A stretch of 45,653 bases of DNA, from NCBI GenBank assembly GCA_946632055.1, contig CAMPAR010000008.1, positions 1-45,653 on the forward strand, given 5' to 3'. The position numbers were made by a program, and so were the translations under genes. Shown here piece after piece: positions 8,358-16,925 of this stretch. The DNA is from an uncultured Lachnospiraceae bacterium (lineage in GTDB: Bacteria; Bacillota; Clostridia; Lachnospirales; Lachnospiraceae). Within the stretch, counting starts at the first letter, position 1. The number at the start of each line of letters is the position of its first letter. The notes below the pieces were generated by a model. That model had not been told where the DNA came from. It searched no databases and saw only the letters and a program-made list of their open reading frames with translations.

Positions 8358-9938
8358 TTATTGCTGTTCGTCAGCATTCTGTTTTTCCTGTTCCTGATTT
8401 TCCTCAGTATTCTCCCCGCCTCCGGCATTCTCGGAAGAGCTCGTGTCCTCCGAACCGGAATCCTCCGAGATGCTTTCGGAGGGTTCCTCTGAAGGACTGC
8501 TTTCGTCCGAACTGCTCTCGGTACTGCTGCCGCTGCTGTCTGACTCGTCCGAAGCGCTGCCGGAAGAACTGTCATCCGTTTCCGGGGTGCTTTCCGTCGT
8601 GCTTTCGGTCGGCGGCTCCGTCTCCGGCGTCGTCGTCATCGCTTCATTGATGCGGACGCGCAGCGTCACGTTCAGCCGGTCGATATTATCCCAGTAATAG
8701 CCGCTCAGGGCATCCGCCTGCACCGGAACCGTGTGGGTTCCCGGCTCCAGGCCGGCCGCGTCGATCCTGGACTGCAGGCTCGCATTGATGTCCAGCACGC
8801 TTAAATCTTCCTGGAAGCCCCGCACCTGGATCGGGATCGAGTTCTCCAGAATCGTATACAAATACAGCTCATCCGTATTCAGAAGCTGGATATTGGAGGT
8901 GTTGTAGTTTCTTTCCTCCGCAACCAGCGCTTCCACATTGACCGTCACATTCGCCGTCGAGGCGCCTTCCGCGATCGTCACGCCGTCGGGAAGAAGCTCC
9001 GCCAGGCTGATTTCATAGCTGGTCGAGGAAGAAATACCGTCCACATTCACGAGGGATGCCGGAATGACCAGGGTGTTCAGCTCGCTTAAGTTGCCCTTCA
9101 GGCCCTTCACGACAATCACGGTCGGGGAAAGGCTCGTCAGGGAGGTATCCACGCGATAGCCTTCCGCGGGCGTTCCGCTGGTGCCTTCAAGCATCACCGC
9201 AAGTTCTCTCAGGCGCGCAATCGTCGCCGTCAGCGACACCGTATCCGCGCTCATCACGAGTGATCCGTCGGTATTTCGGATTTCCTCGTCGTTCGCGTCG
9301 TACATCTTCACTTCCACAGCGTCTTCCGTGACGGTTCCCGGGCCCTTCGCGTTCAGCTGGGGCAGGTTCACCGTGGCCTTCACGGAATTGACATTCGCGA
9401 AGCGGCTCTTCGGTCCGCTGACCGTCACGACGGAGGGCGAGAACTGAACCGGCTCCTGGAACTGCGCGTCGGCCGAGAGGTTGCCCTCCGCCTTCAGCGC
9501 GACCGTGAACTCCTTGGAAATATACTCATCCATCGTGACCGTGATATTCGGATCGCTCCGGTAATAGGACCAGTCGATCACGATATCCGTTCCGCCGATC
9601 TGCTGCACATTGATGTGGATCCGCTGGCTTGAAAGATCGCCGCCGCTGTGATCCACCAGATCCGCCGTGCAGGTAAAGAGGGACGCCGTCGCCTTCCTGC
9701 TCTTGCTCTGATGCACGCGCGCATTGATCCTCACGGTCTCCGGGCGCGTCAGCACATACAGAGATTCGTTCTTCAGCAGGCTCTCCTCATGCGTGTAGGT
9801 GATCGGAATATTCAGAGGAACCGTCACCACCGGGTCCTGCGTGTTGCTCAGGACCGCCCAGATGATGATTCCGACAAAAACCGCGGCGATTTTCCAGCCG
9901 ATATTCGTGGTAAAGATGCGCTTAAGCCTGTTTTTCAT
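8358..9938 (-). CDS. cdaR: CdaR (YbbR-domain) regulator of diadenylate cyclase
   Basis: Membrane-anchored extracytoplasmic protein that binds and modulates CdaA. The 526 residues have a basic start, one membrane helix (about 13-33, ending at the conserved VLSNTQDPVV) and successive YbbR domains (about 35-435) marked by repeated VSGP and VxVKGLKGNL strands. They end in a roughly 90-residue tail made almost only of Ser, Glu, Thr, Asp and Gly. The ATG at 9936-9938 has GGAGG eight bases upstream and overlaps the end of cdaA by 17 bases; the frame stays open upstream but those starts lack a site. In other Firmicutes the order is cdaA-cdaR-glmM; here HPr follows and glmM is not in the window. The acidic tail is not part of the family core. 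Confidence 0.93.
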   Translation of the reverse strand: MKNRLKRIFTTNIGWKIAAVFVGIIIWAVLSNTQDPVVTVPLNIPITYTHEESLLKNESLYVLTRPETVRINARVHQSKSRKATASLFTCTADLVDHSGGDLSSQRIHINVQQIGGTDIVIDWSYYRSDPNITVTMDEYISKEFTVALKAEGNLSADAQFQEPVQFSPSVVTVSGPKSRFANVNSVKATVNLPQLNAKGPGTVTEDAVEVKMYDANDEEIRNTDGSLVMSADTVSLTATIARLRELAVMLEGTSGTPAEGYRVDTSLTSLSPTVIVVKGLKGNLSELNTLVIPASLVNVDGISSSTSYEISLAELLPDGVTIAEGASTANVTVNVEALVAEERNYNTSNIQLLNTDELYLYTILENSIPIQVRGFQEDLSVLDINASLQSRIDAAGLEPGTHTVPVQADALSGYYWDNIDRLNVTLRVRINEAMTTTPETEPPTESTTESTPETDDSSSGSASDESDSSGSSTESSSDESSPSEEPSESISEDSGSEDTSSSENAGGGENTEENQEQEKQNADEQQ

Positions 9939-10806
9939 TTTTGCGCCTCCCTGTCCACTGCTTGATCTTCTCACCAAGCGTATTCGTCGGTTTTTCGATG
10001 GTCCGGATATCGTAAAGCGACGCTCTCAGATCCTCCTGCGTTACATTTCTCGTGAGGACGCCGTTCAGGGCAATCGAAATCGACCCCGTTTCCTCGGACA
10101 CGATGATCGTAATGGCGTCTGAGACCTCGGAGATGCCGAGCCCCGCGCGGTGCCGCGTCCCGAGCTCCTTGCTGATGGCGTTGTTTTTGGAAATCGGGAG
10201 GTAGCAGGTCGCCGCCTCGATCCGGTTGTTGCGGATAATCACGGCGCCGTCGTGCAGCGGCGTGTTTTTCTCGAAAATCTGCTCCAGCATGCTGGAGGTG
10301 ATGACCGCGTCGGTCTTAATGCCGGAAACGATATACTCGCTGAGCGTGATCGTGCGCTCGATGACGATGAGCGCTCCGACCTTGTTCGCGGCCAGCACGC
10401 CGGAAGCGCGCACGAGTGCGTCAATGGATTCCGCCGTGAGTCCCGTTTTCGTATCCGATCCGGAACTGATAATGCCGGCGAGGATGTTCTTGTCGCCGAG
10501 CTGTTCGAGTGCCCGCCTCAGCTCCGGCTGCAGCACCACGATCGCGGCGATCAGGATCGATCCCGCCATCCGCTCAAACAGGAAGGCGATGTTGTCGAGA
10601 TGCGTGAGCTTCGCGAGAAGGTACACGACAAGAAGCACCGCCGCGCCTTTCAGCAGATTCCATGCCTTGGTGCGCTTGATCCACAGCATGATATAGTAGG
10701 CGACGATGGCGAATATGATCATTTCAATCACACCGCTGACGCTGAAGGTCAGGACGAGACTCCCGATCGTCAGCGTACCGCCGCTGAATTGAATAAAGTT
10801 CTTCAC
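9922..10806 (-). CDS. cdaA: Diadenylate cyclase CdaA (DacA), c-di-AMP synthase
   Basis: Makes the second messenger c-di-AMP from two ATP. The 294 residues show three N-terminal membrane helices (about 15-90) followed by the DAC domain with the catalytic motifs LHDGAVII and RHRAGLGISE and the preceding IFEKNTPLHDG context. The start is GTG overlapping the upstream stop (GTGA), and cdaR overlaps its 3' end, so cdaA and cdaR are translationally coupled to each other and to the upstream membrane protein. c-di-AMP is commonly needed in Firmicutes for potassium and wall homeostasis, which fits its operon with envelope glycan genes. Identification is secure. Confidence 0.97.
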   Translation of the reverse strand: MKNFIQFSGGTLTIGSLVLTFSVSGVIEMIIFAIVAYYIMLWIKRTKAWNLLKGAAVLLVVYLLAKLTHLDNIAFLFERMAGSILIAAIVVLQPELRRALEQLGDKNILAGIISSGSDTKTGLTAESIDALVRASGVLAANKVGALIVIERTITLSEYIVSGIKTDAVITSSMLEQIFEKNTPLHDGAVIIRNNRIEAATCYLPISKNNAISKELGTRHRAGLGISEVSDAITIIVSEETGSISIALNGVLTRNVTQEDLRASLYDIRTIEKPTNTLGEKIKQWTGRRKNEKQA

Positions 10807-11765
10807 CCGGTTTCCCCCTTTTTCTCTGAGACAGTACCGGTACCGGTGATACTCTCGACTTTTTTCTCCGTGACGCCGATGGAAACCTTCGGTACGGCCT
10901 TCACGTAGTAGTAATACTCGTCGTCCTCGAACTGAACCTGCTCGGTCCGGTTATAGTCGACGCTGATGACAAAATTGATGATGACAAAGGTCTCCGCGGC
11001 CGCGAGAAGCGCGCCGACAAGAAGACGCACGACGGAAATGCCGGCCGACAGGAAATAATCCCCGAGCAGCATCCCGATCATGTACAGGACGCCGCCGGCC
11101 ACCGCCGAAATCAGCGGCGCGTAGCTGATTCTCGAGCGCCGCACGAGGCAGATCAGAAGAAGCGCCGTGGACAGGATGAGAAGAATCAGCAGGAAGCGCT
11201 GGTTCGTCACGAGATCATTCAGAAGCAGGTTCACTCTTCCTCCGAGCGTCAGGCTGCCCGTGCTGGAGGACAGCACGCTTGCGTCCTTCTTGACCACGAT
11301 GATCAGGGCGTAGAGAATCACGCCGAAAACAACCACGATGATCTGGATCGGCTGTATAAACAGCGCCACCGGAAGAAGCACCGGCGAGAAGCCCCACAGA
11401 AGCATCAGCATGGAGAATGCGAGAAGCCAGCTGTCTCCGGCCTTGAATACAAAATAGGTCAGCAGCATGATGAGCAGGATGATCACGGTAATCGCCGCAA
11501 GCTCCGGAGATACGGACGCAAACTCCATCGTGAGGAGAATGCCCGTAAAAATCGGGATGGCGGAGATCGGAAGGAAGGCGCAGATCAGCGCCATAATGAT
11601 CGCGATCCACGGACTCGTGATCCGCACATTATAGCCGGTGTGATACATCACCGTGAGAAAAATGCTCAGCGCAAACATGAAGCGGAACACGCCTTCGATG
11701 TACCGGTCGTATTTTTCATAAAAAGACTTGATCACCTCGCGGGCTCTCAGCATCCATCCTATCAT
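10803..11765 (-). CDS. Polytopic membrane protein of unknown function upstream of cdaA
   Basis: A 320-residue protein with about eight to nine hydrophobic segments between residues 27 and 270, then a cytoplasmic-looking hydrophilic C-terminal tail with an acidic, Tyr-rich patch (about 280-290). I do not recognise a named domain. Its start overlaps the stop of the upstream small membrane protein (ATGA) and its stop overlaps the GTG of cdaA, so the three are coupled. This tight linkage suggests that it acts with the CdaA-CdaR membrane complex, perhaps as sensor or scaffold; this is inference only. No signal peptide or catalytic motif is visible. Confidence 0.8.
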   Translation of the reverse strand: MIGWMLRAREVIKSFYEKYDRYIEGVFRFMFALSIFLTVMYHTGYNVRITSPWIAIIMALICAFLPISAIPIFTGILLTMEFASVSPELAAITVIILLIMLLTYFVFKAGDSWLLAFSMLMLLWGFSPVLLPVALFIQPIQIIVVVFGVILYALIIVVKKDASVLSSSTGSLTLGGRVNLLLNDLVTNQRFLLILLILSTALLLICLVRRSRISYAPLISAVAGGVLYMIGMLLGDYFLSAGISVVRLLVGALLAAAETFVIINFVISVDYNRTEQVQFEDDEYYYYVKAVPKVSIGVTEKKVESITGTGTVSEKKGETG

Positions 11766-12196
11766 TCTTTCGTCTGCTCCGTTTTTTTCGTATCGGACCC
11801 GTCGCCGTTTTCCTTCTGCAGCTCGGAAAGCTGCCGAAGCACCGTCAGATATTTGCGAACCTCCTGCCGCGCGCGCACATGCTTTTCTCCGTAATACTTG
11901 TGGGAAATCATGTAGTAGGCGGTCAGGACCAGAATATATCCGAGAATAATCGCGATCAGGATCAGCACCATCTGGGCGGTATTCAGGATCAGCGACTCGT
12001 AGGCCATGACGATCATGAAGAGCACCGCTCCGATAAGGATCGCGTAGGCGCCGGTCACCGACAGCATGATAAACAGCATGTGATACAGGATATAATCCTG
12101 CCGCCGGTAGGATACGATCTTAAGCGCTCCGTTCTTTTCCCGGTCCTCGAAAATCGCGGCCTTGGTCATCAGATAAACGCGCTGTGTATTAATCAT
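11762..12196 (-). CDS. Small membrane protein of unknown function, first gene of the cdaA operon
   Basis: A 144-residue protein with a hydrophilic N-terminus of about 35 residues, two or three membrane helices (about 38-65 and 70-98) and a charged C-terminal tail predicted to form a helix (about 103-130). No family is recognised. The ATG at 12194-12196 has only a G-rich GGGGGTAG about seven bases upstream as a ribosome-binding site; an in-frame ATG at codon 10 has nothing better. It is first behind the promoter at 12231-12259 and overlaps the next membrane protein gene by four bases, so it is probably made with it. Confidence 0.75.
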   Translation of the reverse strand: MINTQRVYLMTKAAIFEDREKNGALKIVSYRRQDYILYHMLFIMLSVTGAYAILIGAVLFMIVMAYESLILNTAQMVLILIAIILGYILVLTAYYMISHKYYGEKHVRARQEVRKYLTVLRQLSELQKENGDGSDTKKTEQTKE

Positions 12197-12230
12197 AAGG
12201 GCATACTACCCCCTGTACATAGTCGATGAT

Positions 12231-12259
12231 ATTATACCACAGGAATCCGGCATGCGCAA
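12231..12259 (-). promoter_or_regulatory. Sigma-A-type promoter for the cdaA/envelope operon
   Basis: On the minus strand TTGCGC (12254-12259), a 17-base spacer and TATAAT (12231-12236) with the extended -10 TG one base before it. It lies between the topA terminator and the first gene of the cdaA group, about 35 bases before the start codon. The -35 is weak (three of six) but the -10 is perfect. Confidence 0.75.
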
Positions 12260-12263
12260 CACC

Positions 12264-12300
12264 AAAAAAGCCGGACTCCCCTTCGGGGTCCGGCTTTCGG
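12264..12300 (-). terminator. Intrinsic terminator after topA
   Basis: GC-rich hairpin on the minus strand (outer stem AAAGCCGGA with TCCGGCTTT, inner CCC/GGG around a TTCG-type loop) followed by six T. It lies 18 bases after the topA stop and just upstream of the cdaA-operon promoter, so it separates the two transcription units. Confidence 0.88.
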
Positions 12301-12317
12301 AAAACCTGTCATATTCT

Positions 12318-14285
12318 TCAGCCCTTCGGCTTGTTCCAGGACATGAAGTCGCATTCCGGCGCGCCCTCGCAGCCGTAATAGCGGCGGCCTTTCTTCGTGC
12401 GCCGCGCGACGAGCTCCTTTCCGCACTTCGGGCATTTGACGCCGATGCGTTCAAGAAGCGGCTTCGTATTGCGGCATTCGGGGAAGCCGGGGCAGGCCAG
12501 AAACTTTCCGTTCCGCCCGTATTTGATGACCATGTTGCGTCCGCACAGTTCGCAGATCACATCGGTCTTCTCGTCCTCCACCTTCACCTTCTCGAGCTCT
12601 TCCTCCGCGCGCTGAAGCTCTTCCTTAAAGCCCGGATAGAATTCGCGCATCAGCTCGTGCCAGTCTTCCTTTCCCTCTTCCACTTCATCCAGCTGCTTTT
12701 CCATGGAAGCCGTGAAATTCAGGTCGACAATGTCCGGGAAGGATTTCAGCATCAGGTTGTTGACGACTTCGCCGAGTTCCGTCACGAACAGGTTCCGGCC
12801 TTCCTTGGTGATGTAGTGCTTCCCGAGGATATTGGAAATCGTCGGCGCGTAGGTCGAAGGACGGCCGAGGCCGAGCTCCTCCATCTCGCGCACGAGAGTC
12901 GCCTCCGTGAAATGAGCGGGCGGCTGCGTGAAATGCTGCGTTTTTTTGCAGCTTTCAAACTGCAGGACGTCTCCCTCCGCGAGGTTTTCCAGGCCCTTGT
13001 CCTTCTTCGTCTTTTCGCCGTCCGTATCGTAGGCGAGAAGGTATCCCGGGAAGGAAAGGTGCGTGGAAACCGCCGTAAAGGCCTGTCCCGCGCTTTCAAA
13101 GCGGGCGTTCACCGATTCGTAGACCGCCGCCTTCATGCGGCTCGCGGCAAAGCGCCGGTAAATCAGGTTGTACAGGCGGTACAGGTCCCGCTGCAGGTCG
13201 TTCTTCACGGCCTCCGGGTTCAGGGACATATCCGTCGGACGGATGGCTTCATGCGCGTCCTGCGCGCGGTCGGTGTTCCGCACCGCGCCGAATCCGACGT
13301 ATTCATTTCCGTAGTTTTCCCGCACCCAGGCCTTGCACGCGGCGTCCGCCTCCGCGGCGACGCGCGTCGAATCCGTACGCAGATAGGTGATCAGGCCGAT
13401 CGTTCCGCGCCCCGGGATTCTCACGCCTTCATAGAGCTGCTGCGCGAGCCGCATGGTCTTGCTCGTCGAGAAATTCAGCTTGTTCGCCGCATCCTGCTGC
13501 AGGGTCGAGGTCGTAAAGGGGAACGGAGCGCCCTTCTTTCTCGTCTGCTCCTTCTTCTCCGTCAGGACGAAGGGCGCGTTTTTCACGGCCTTTTCGACGG
13601 CATTCGTCTCTTCCTCCGAGGAAAGCTGGTGCTTCTTCTCCGTCGTTCCGTAGTATTCGGTTTCGATCCCGGCGCCGCCCTCTTTTTTGATCACGGCATT
13701 CAGTGTCCAGTATTCCTGCGGGACGAAGGCGCTGATCTCGGCCTCCCGGTCGCAGATCATCCGGAGCACCGCGCTCTGCACGCGTCCGGCGGAAAGCTTG
13801 CCCTTGATCTTCTTCCAGAGAACCGGCGAGAGCTCATAGCCCACCACGCGGTCCATGACGCGCCGCGCCTGCTGCGCGTCCACAAGGTTCATATTCAGGC
13901 GGGTCGGGTTTTTAATCGCTTCCCGCACCGCGTTTTTCGTAATTTCATTAAAGGTGATCCGGTAGATTTCCTTGCCGCTTTCCGGAAGCTTCAGGCCCTC
14001 CAGAAGATGCCAGGAGATCGCCTCTCCCTCGCGGTCCGGGTCCGTGGCGAGATAGATTTTATCGGCCTTCTTCACGGCTTTTTTCAGTTCCGCCATGATC
14101 TCGCCCTTGCCGCGGATCGTGATGTATTCCGGCTCGAAATCATGCTCCTTGTCCACGCCGAGGCGGCTCTTCGGAAGATCCCGGATATGTCCGGCCGAAG
14201 CCACCACGTCGTAGCCCGAGCCCAGGAATTTCTTGATCGTATGGACCTTGGCCGGCGACTCCACGATAATCAGTTTATTTGCCAT
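12318..14285 (-). CDS. topA: DNA topoisomerase I
   Basis: Type IA topoisomerase that relaxes negative supercoils. The 655 residues contain the N-terminal Toprim domain (MANKLIIVESPAKV at the start, then LATDPDREGEAISWHL with the metal-binding DPD), the catalytic Tyr in GLITYLRTDSTR, and two C-terminal four-cysteine zinc ribbons (CELCGRN...CPGFPEC and CPKCGKE...CEGAPEC). The ATG at 14283-14285 has AAGGAGG eight bases upstream and overlaps the pgsA stop by 11 bases. The frame stays open ten codons further but without a ribosome-binding site. It is last in the ispF-to-topA run of genes and is followed by a clear terminator. Confidence 0.97.
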   Translation of the reverse strand: MANKLIIVESPAKVHTIKKFLGSGYDVVASAGHIRDLPKSRLGVDKEHDFEPEYITIRGKGEIMAELKKAVKKADKIYLATDPDREGEAISWHLLEGLKLPESGKEIYRITFNEITKNAVREAIKNPTRLNMNLVDAQQARRVMDRVVGYELSPVLWKKIKGKLSAGRVQSAVLRMICDREAEISAFVPQEYWTLNAVIKKEGGAGIETEYYGTTEKKHQLSSEEETNAVEKAVKNAPFVLTEKKEQTRKKGAPFPFTTSTLQQDAANKLNFSTSKTMRLAQQLYEGVRIPGRGTIGLITYLRTDSTRVAAEADAACKAWVRENYGNEYVGFGAVRNTDRAQDAHEAIRPTDMSLNPEAVKNDLQRDLYRLYNLIYRRFAASRMKAAVYESVNARFESAGQAFTAVSTHLSFPGYLLAYDTDGEKTKKDKGLENLAEGDVLQFESCKKTQHFTQPPAHFTEATLVREMEELGLGRPSTYAPTISNILGKHYITKEGRNLFVTELGEVVNNLMLKSFPDIVDLNFTASMEKQLDEVEEGKEDWHELMREFYPGFKEELQRAEEELEKVKVEDEKTDVICELCGRNMVIKYGRNGKFLACPGFPECRNTKPLLERIGVKCPKCGKELVARRTKKGRRYYGCEGAPECDFMSWNKPKG

Positions 14286-14859
14286 CGGAAGAACCCTCCT
14301 TCCCGCGCTTCGCATCTCTTAAAGTCCGGATATAGCGGGCGGTATACATTGTAAAGGAATACAGCATCATTGCGCAGCAGATTCCGATCGAAATCCAGGA
14401 AATGAGGTCCGGAAGCCTCGGCGGCCACAGAAGATGCAGGCCCATCATCAGGAAAAGAAGTACCGTCGTGAGTTTTCCGTGCCAGACGGCGCCCTTCACG
14501 ACATGCGCCTGCTTGATGGTTACAAGCCCCAGGATGCCGCTGGCGATCTCCTTGACCACAATGATAATGGCCGGGATCCACATCAGCGGATATTTGGCGA
14601 TCAGGCAGACCATAAGCCCGATCTGGGTCAGCTTGTCTCCCACGGGGTCGAGCGCCTTGCCGACGTCGCTGACCTGATTGTATTTCCGGGCGATCGGTCC
14701 GTCGATGACGTCCGATAAGCAGGAAATAATCAGGACGATGGCGGTCCAGAGCACGTTTCCCTTTGCCATATACAGGTACATGAATACCGGTACCAGCAGA
14801 ATTCTGAGGAGCGAAAGTGCATTCGGCACCGTCAGAATCTGCTTTTTTGCTTTTTCCAT
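14275..14859 (-). CDS. pgsA: CDP-diacylglycerol--glycerol-3-phosphate 3-phosphatidyltransferase
   Basis: Membrane enzyme that forms phosphatidylglycerol phosphate, the committed step to phosphatidylglycerol and cardiolipin. The 194 residues carry the CDP-alcohol phosphotransferase signature DGPIARKYNQ followed by GKALDPVGDK (pattern DGxxAR...G...D...D, about residues 53-75) and several membrane helices. The start ATG lies two bases after the GH42 stop, with GGAGG inside the end of that gene, so translation is coupled. It overlaps topA. PgsA2-type activities with related alcohols cannot be excluded, but the length and motif fit PgsA. Confidence 0.93.
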   Translation of the reverse strand: MEKAKKQILTVPNALSLLRILLVPVFMYLYMAKGNVLWTAIVLIISCLSDVIDGPIARKYNQVSDVGKALDPVGDKLTQIGLMVCLIAKYPLMWIPAIIIVVKEIASGILGLVTIKQAHVVKGAVWHGKLTTVLLFLMMGLHLLWPPRLPDLISWISIGICCAMMLYSFTMYTARYIRTLRDAKRGKEGSSDGK

Positions 14860-14861
14860 AG

Positions 14862-16904
14862 TCAGATTTCCTCCAACACAAGATATCCGTATGCCGGGAG
14901 CTTCACGCTTCCCGTCAGCACCTCATTCGTAAGAAGGTTCTTAAAGCTTCCGTGCAGGTCGATCTCGCCTTCCGCCTTCGGGTAGTTCAGGACGAAGAAG
15001 AAGCGCTTTCCGCCCTTTTCCCGCAGGGAAAGCTCCATGCTTTCCGGCACGGAAATCGCCGCGCCGTACGGCTCATAGAAGCCGAGCTCCTTCGCGAAGG
15101 CCCGCACAGCCTCCTCGGAGAATGCGGCGCCGAAATAGTAGACCGCGCCCTTTCCGACCCGGTTTCTCACGAGAGACGCCGCGCCCTGAATATAAGTGTT
15201 TTCATAACGCGCAAGCACCTCGGCGCCGGGAAGCGCCTCCAGGACTTCGTTGAACACGCCCGCTTCCGCCTCCGTATCGAAGATCCGCGTCATCGCCGGA
15301 GCCTCGTCCGGCGCGACGAAGGAGTACTCCAGGACGTCGGCCCCGGAAAGCTCCCGGAACAGGCCCGGAAGAAGCCGGTCCGTCGAGACGCCGTTCATAT
15401 CCTTCTGCCCGGATCTCGCGCCGAGGATCAGCGTACCGCCCTGCTCCACGAAGGCTCTCAGCGTACGCACCCGCGCTTCGTCCGTGATTTCGGGATGCGG
15501 ATAGAATAATACATCGTAAGGAAGCAGTTTGTCAACCGCCGTTTCATCGGAAAGGTGCACGAAGTCGAAGGGCGCGTGCATCTTCTGAAGCGCGTTGAAG
15601 AGCGATTTCTTGCTGAATCCGTCGATTCTCCGGTGCCAGGCATCGATATCGAGGTCGAATTCATTGTCGTAATCCATCAGGATGCCGACGGAGGCCTTCA
15701 CGCGGCTTCCGGCGACGCAGGACAGCTTTTCAAAGGCCCGGTTCACTTCCCCGACCTCCGAAAGCCTGCGGTTGTCGCGGCCCGAATAGTCGAGAATGCC
15801 GTGCCAGTACATTTCCGTCCCGAAGCGGCAGGTCCGCCAGCGGAAATAGCTGACGTAATCCGCGCCGTGGGCGACCGACTGCATGGTCCATAAGGAGAGC
15901 TGACCCGGACGCGGCGTCGGCGCCTCCATCCTCGTATTCCAGCCGTTCGCGCCGGACTGCTGCTCCATGATGCCGAATACCGGCTTAATGGCGCGCACGA
16001 GCGCAAGGTTCCGGCTCCACTTCCGGTCCAGAAGCCCCTCCGGCTGATAGTCATCGAGGGCAAAGGCGAAATCCGGGTAGGAATCGTAGGTGATTTCGTC
16101 AAGAGACTCCGCCATCAGACGGTCGTAATCGAGATTTCCGAAGATGCCGTTCGTCGTGATAAAGTCGTCCGGCTTCTTATACTTCCGGATGATGTCCGCC
16201 TGCGCCTTCGCAAAGCGGCAGCAGGAGTCCGAGACAAAGCGCCTATAATCGAGCTCAAGGTGCGGATTCCGGGACTGGTTGATCGTATTTCTCGGCACAT
16301 GGATTTCGGAGAAGCTGTTGTAGGTCTGGTTCCAGAACGCCGTCCCCCAGGCCGCGTTCAGTGCCTCCACGGACCCGTATTTCTTCTCAAGGAAAACCCG
16401 GAAGGCCTCGGTATCCGCCTCCGAATAGAACACGTTGATGCCGCAGTTGAATTCGTTATCGAGCTGCCAGCCGATAATCGCCGGATGCTTTCCGAAATGC
16501 GCGGCGAGCTTCTCCGTGATCCGCTCCGAAAAGCGCTGATACACCGGAGAATTGTAATTCGTCTGCTGGCGCTCGCCGTGGTAGTACGGCACGCCCTTGA
16601 TATCGCAGTTCAGGACCTCCGGATATTTTTCCGTGAGCCACGCGGGCGCCGTCGCGGTCGGCGTGCAGAAGATCACCTGCATGCCGCACTTTTCCGCAAG
16701 ATCCAGGAAGCGCTCCCAGAAGTCATAGACAAAAACGCCCTCCTCGGGCTCGGTTTTCGACCAGGCAAATTCCGCCACGCGCACGGTCCGGATCCCGACG
16801 GCAAGCATCCGTTTCAGATCCTCTTCCCACAGGCTTTCGTCCCAGTGCTCCGGGTAATAGCAGGTGCCGAGCGTGAGCGCCTGTCCGTTCAGTATTTTCC
16901 GCAT
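14862..16904 (-). CDS. GH42 beta-galactosidase, intracellular
   Basis: Retaining glycosidase of family 42, expected to release galactose from short beta-galactosides in the cytoplasm. The 680 residues match full-length members. The N-terminal TIM barrel begins GTCYYPEHWDE, has the acid/base Glu in GWQLDNEFNCG (about residue 150), and the nucleophile Glu in GIMEQQSGANGW (about 315). A trimerisation (glutamine-amidotransferase-like) domain (about 395-600) and a small beta domain at the end follow. There is no signal peptide. An AAAGGAG site precedes the ATG. It lies in a housekeeping operon 21 bases after rlmB and two bases before pgsA, with no transporter or regulator nearby, which is odd for a catabolic gene. 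Confidence 0.95.
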   Translation of the reverse strand: MRKILNGQALTLGTCYYPEHWDESLWEEDLKRMLAVGIRTVRVAEFAWSKTEPEEGVFVYDFWERFLDLAEKCGMQVIFCTPTATAPAWLTEKYPEVLNCDIKGVPYYHGERQQTNYNSPVYQRFSERITEKLAAHFGKHPAIIGWQLDNEFNCGINVFYSEADTEAFRVFLEKKYGSVEALNAAWGTAFWNQTYNSFSEIHVPRNTINQSRNPHLELDYRRFVSDSCCRFAKAQADIIRKYKKPDDFITTNGIFGNLDYDRLMAESLDEITYDSYPDFAFALDDYQPEGLLDRKWSRNLALVRAIKPVFGIMEQQSGANGWNTRMEAPTPRPGQLSLWTMQSVAHGADYVSYFRWRTCRFGTEMYWHGILDYSGRDNRRLSEVGEVNRAFEKLSCVAGSRVKASVGILMDYDNEFDLDIDAWHRRIDGFSKKSLFNALQKMHAPFDFVHLSDETAVDKLLPYDVLFYPHPEITDEARVRTLRAFVEQGGTLILGARSGQKDMNGVSTDRLLPGLFRELSGADVLEYSFVAPDEAPAMTRIFDTEAEAGVFNEVLEALPGAEVLARYENTYIQGAASLVRNRVGKGAVYYFGAAFSEEAVRAFAKELGFYEPYGAAISVPESMELSLREKGGKRFFFVLNYPKAEGEIDLHGSFKNLLTNEVLTGSVKLPAYGYLVLEEI

Positions 16905-16925
16905 GATAATCTCCTTTAGTTTTCT

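Noticed and set aside
12252-14354. 700-residue open frame on the plus strand over topA
   Set aside because: It is the antisense of a clear topoisomerase gene in GC-rich DNA; composition is His/Arg/Leu-rich without domains, and no ribosome site is present.
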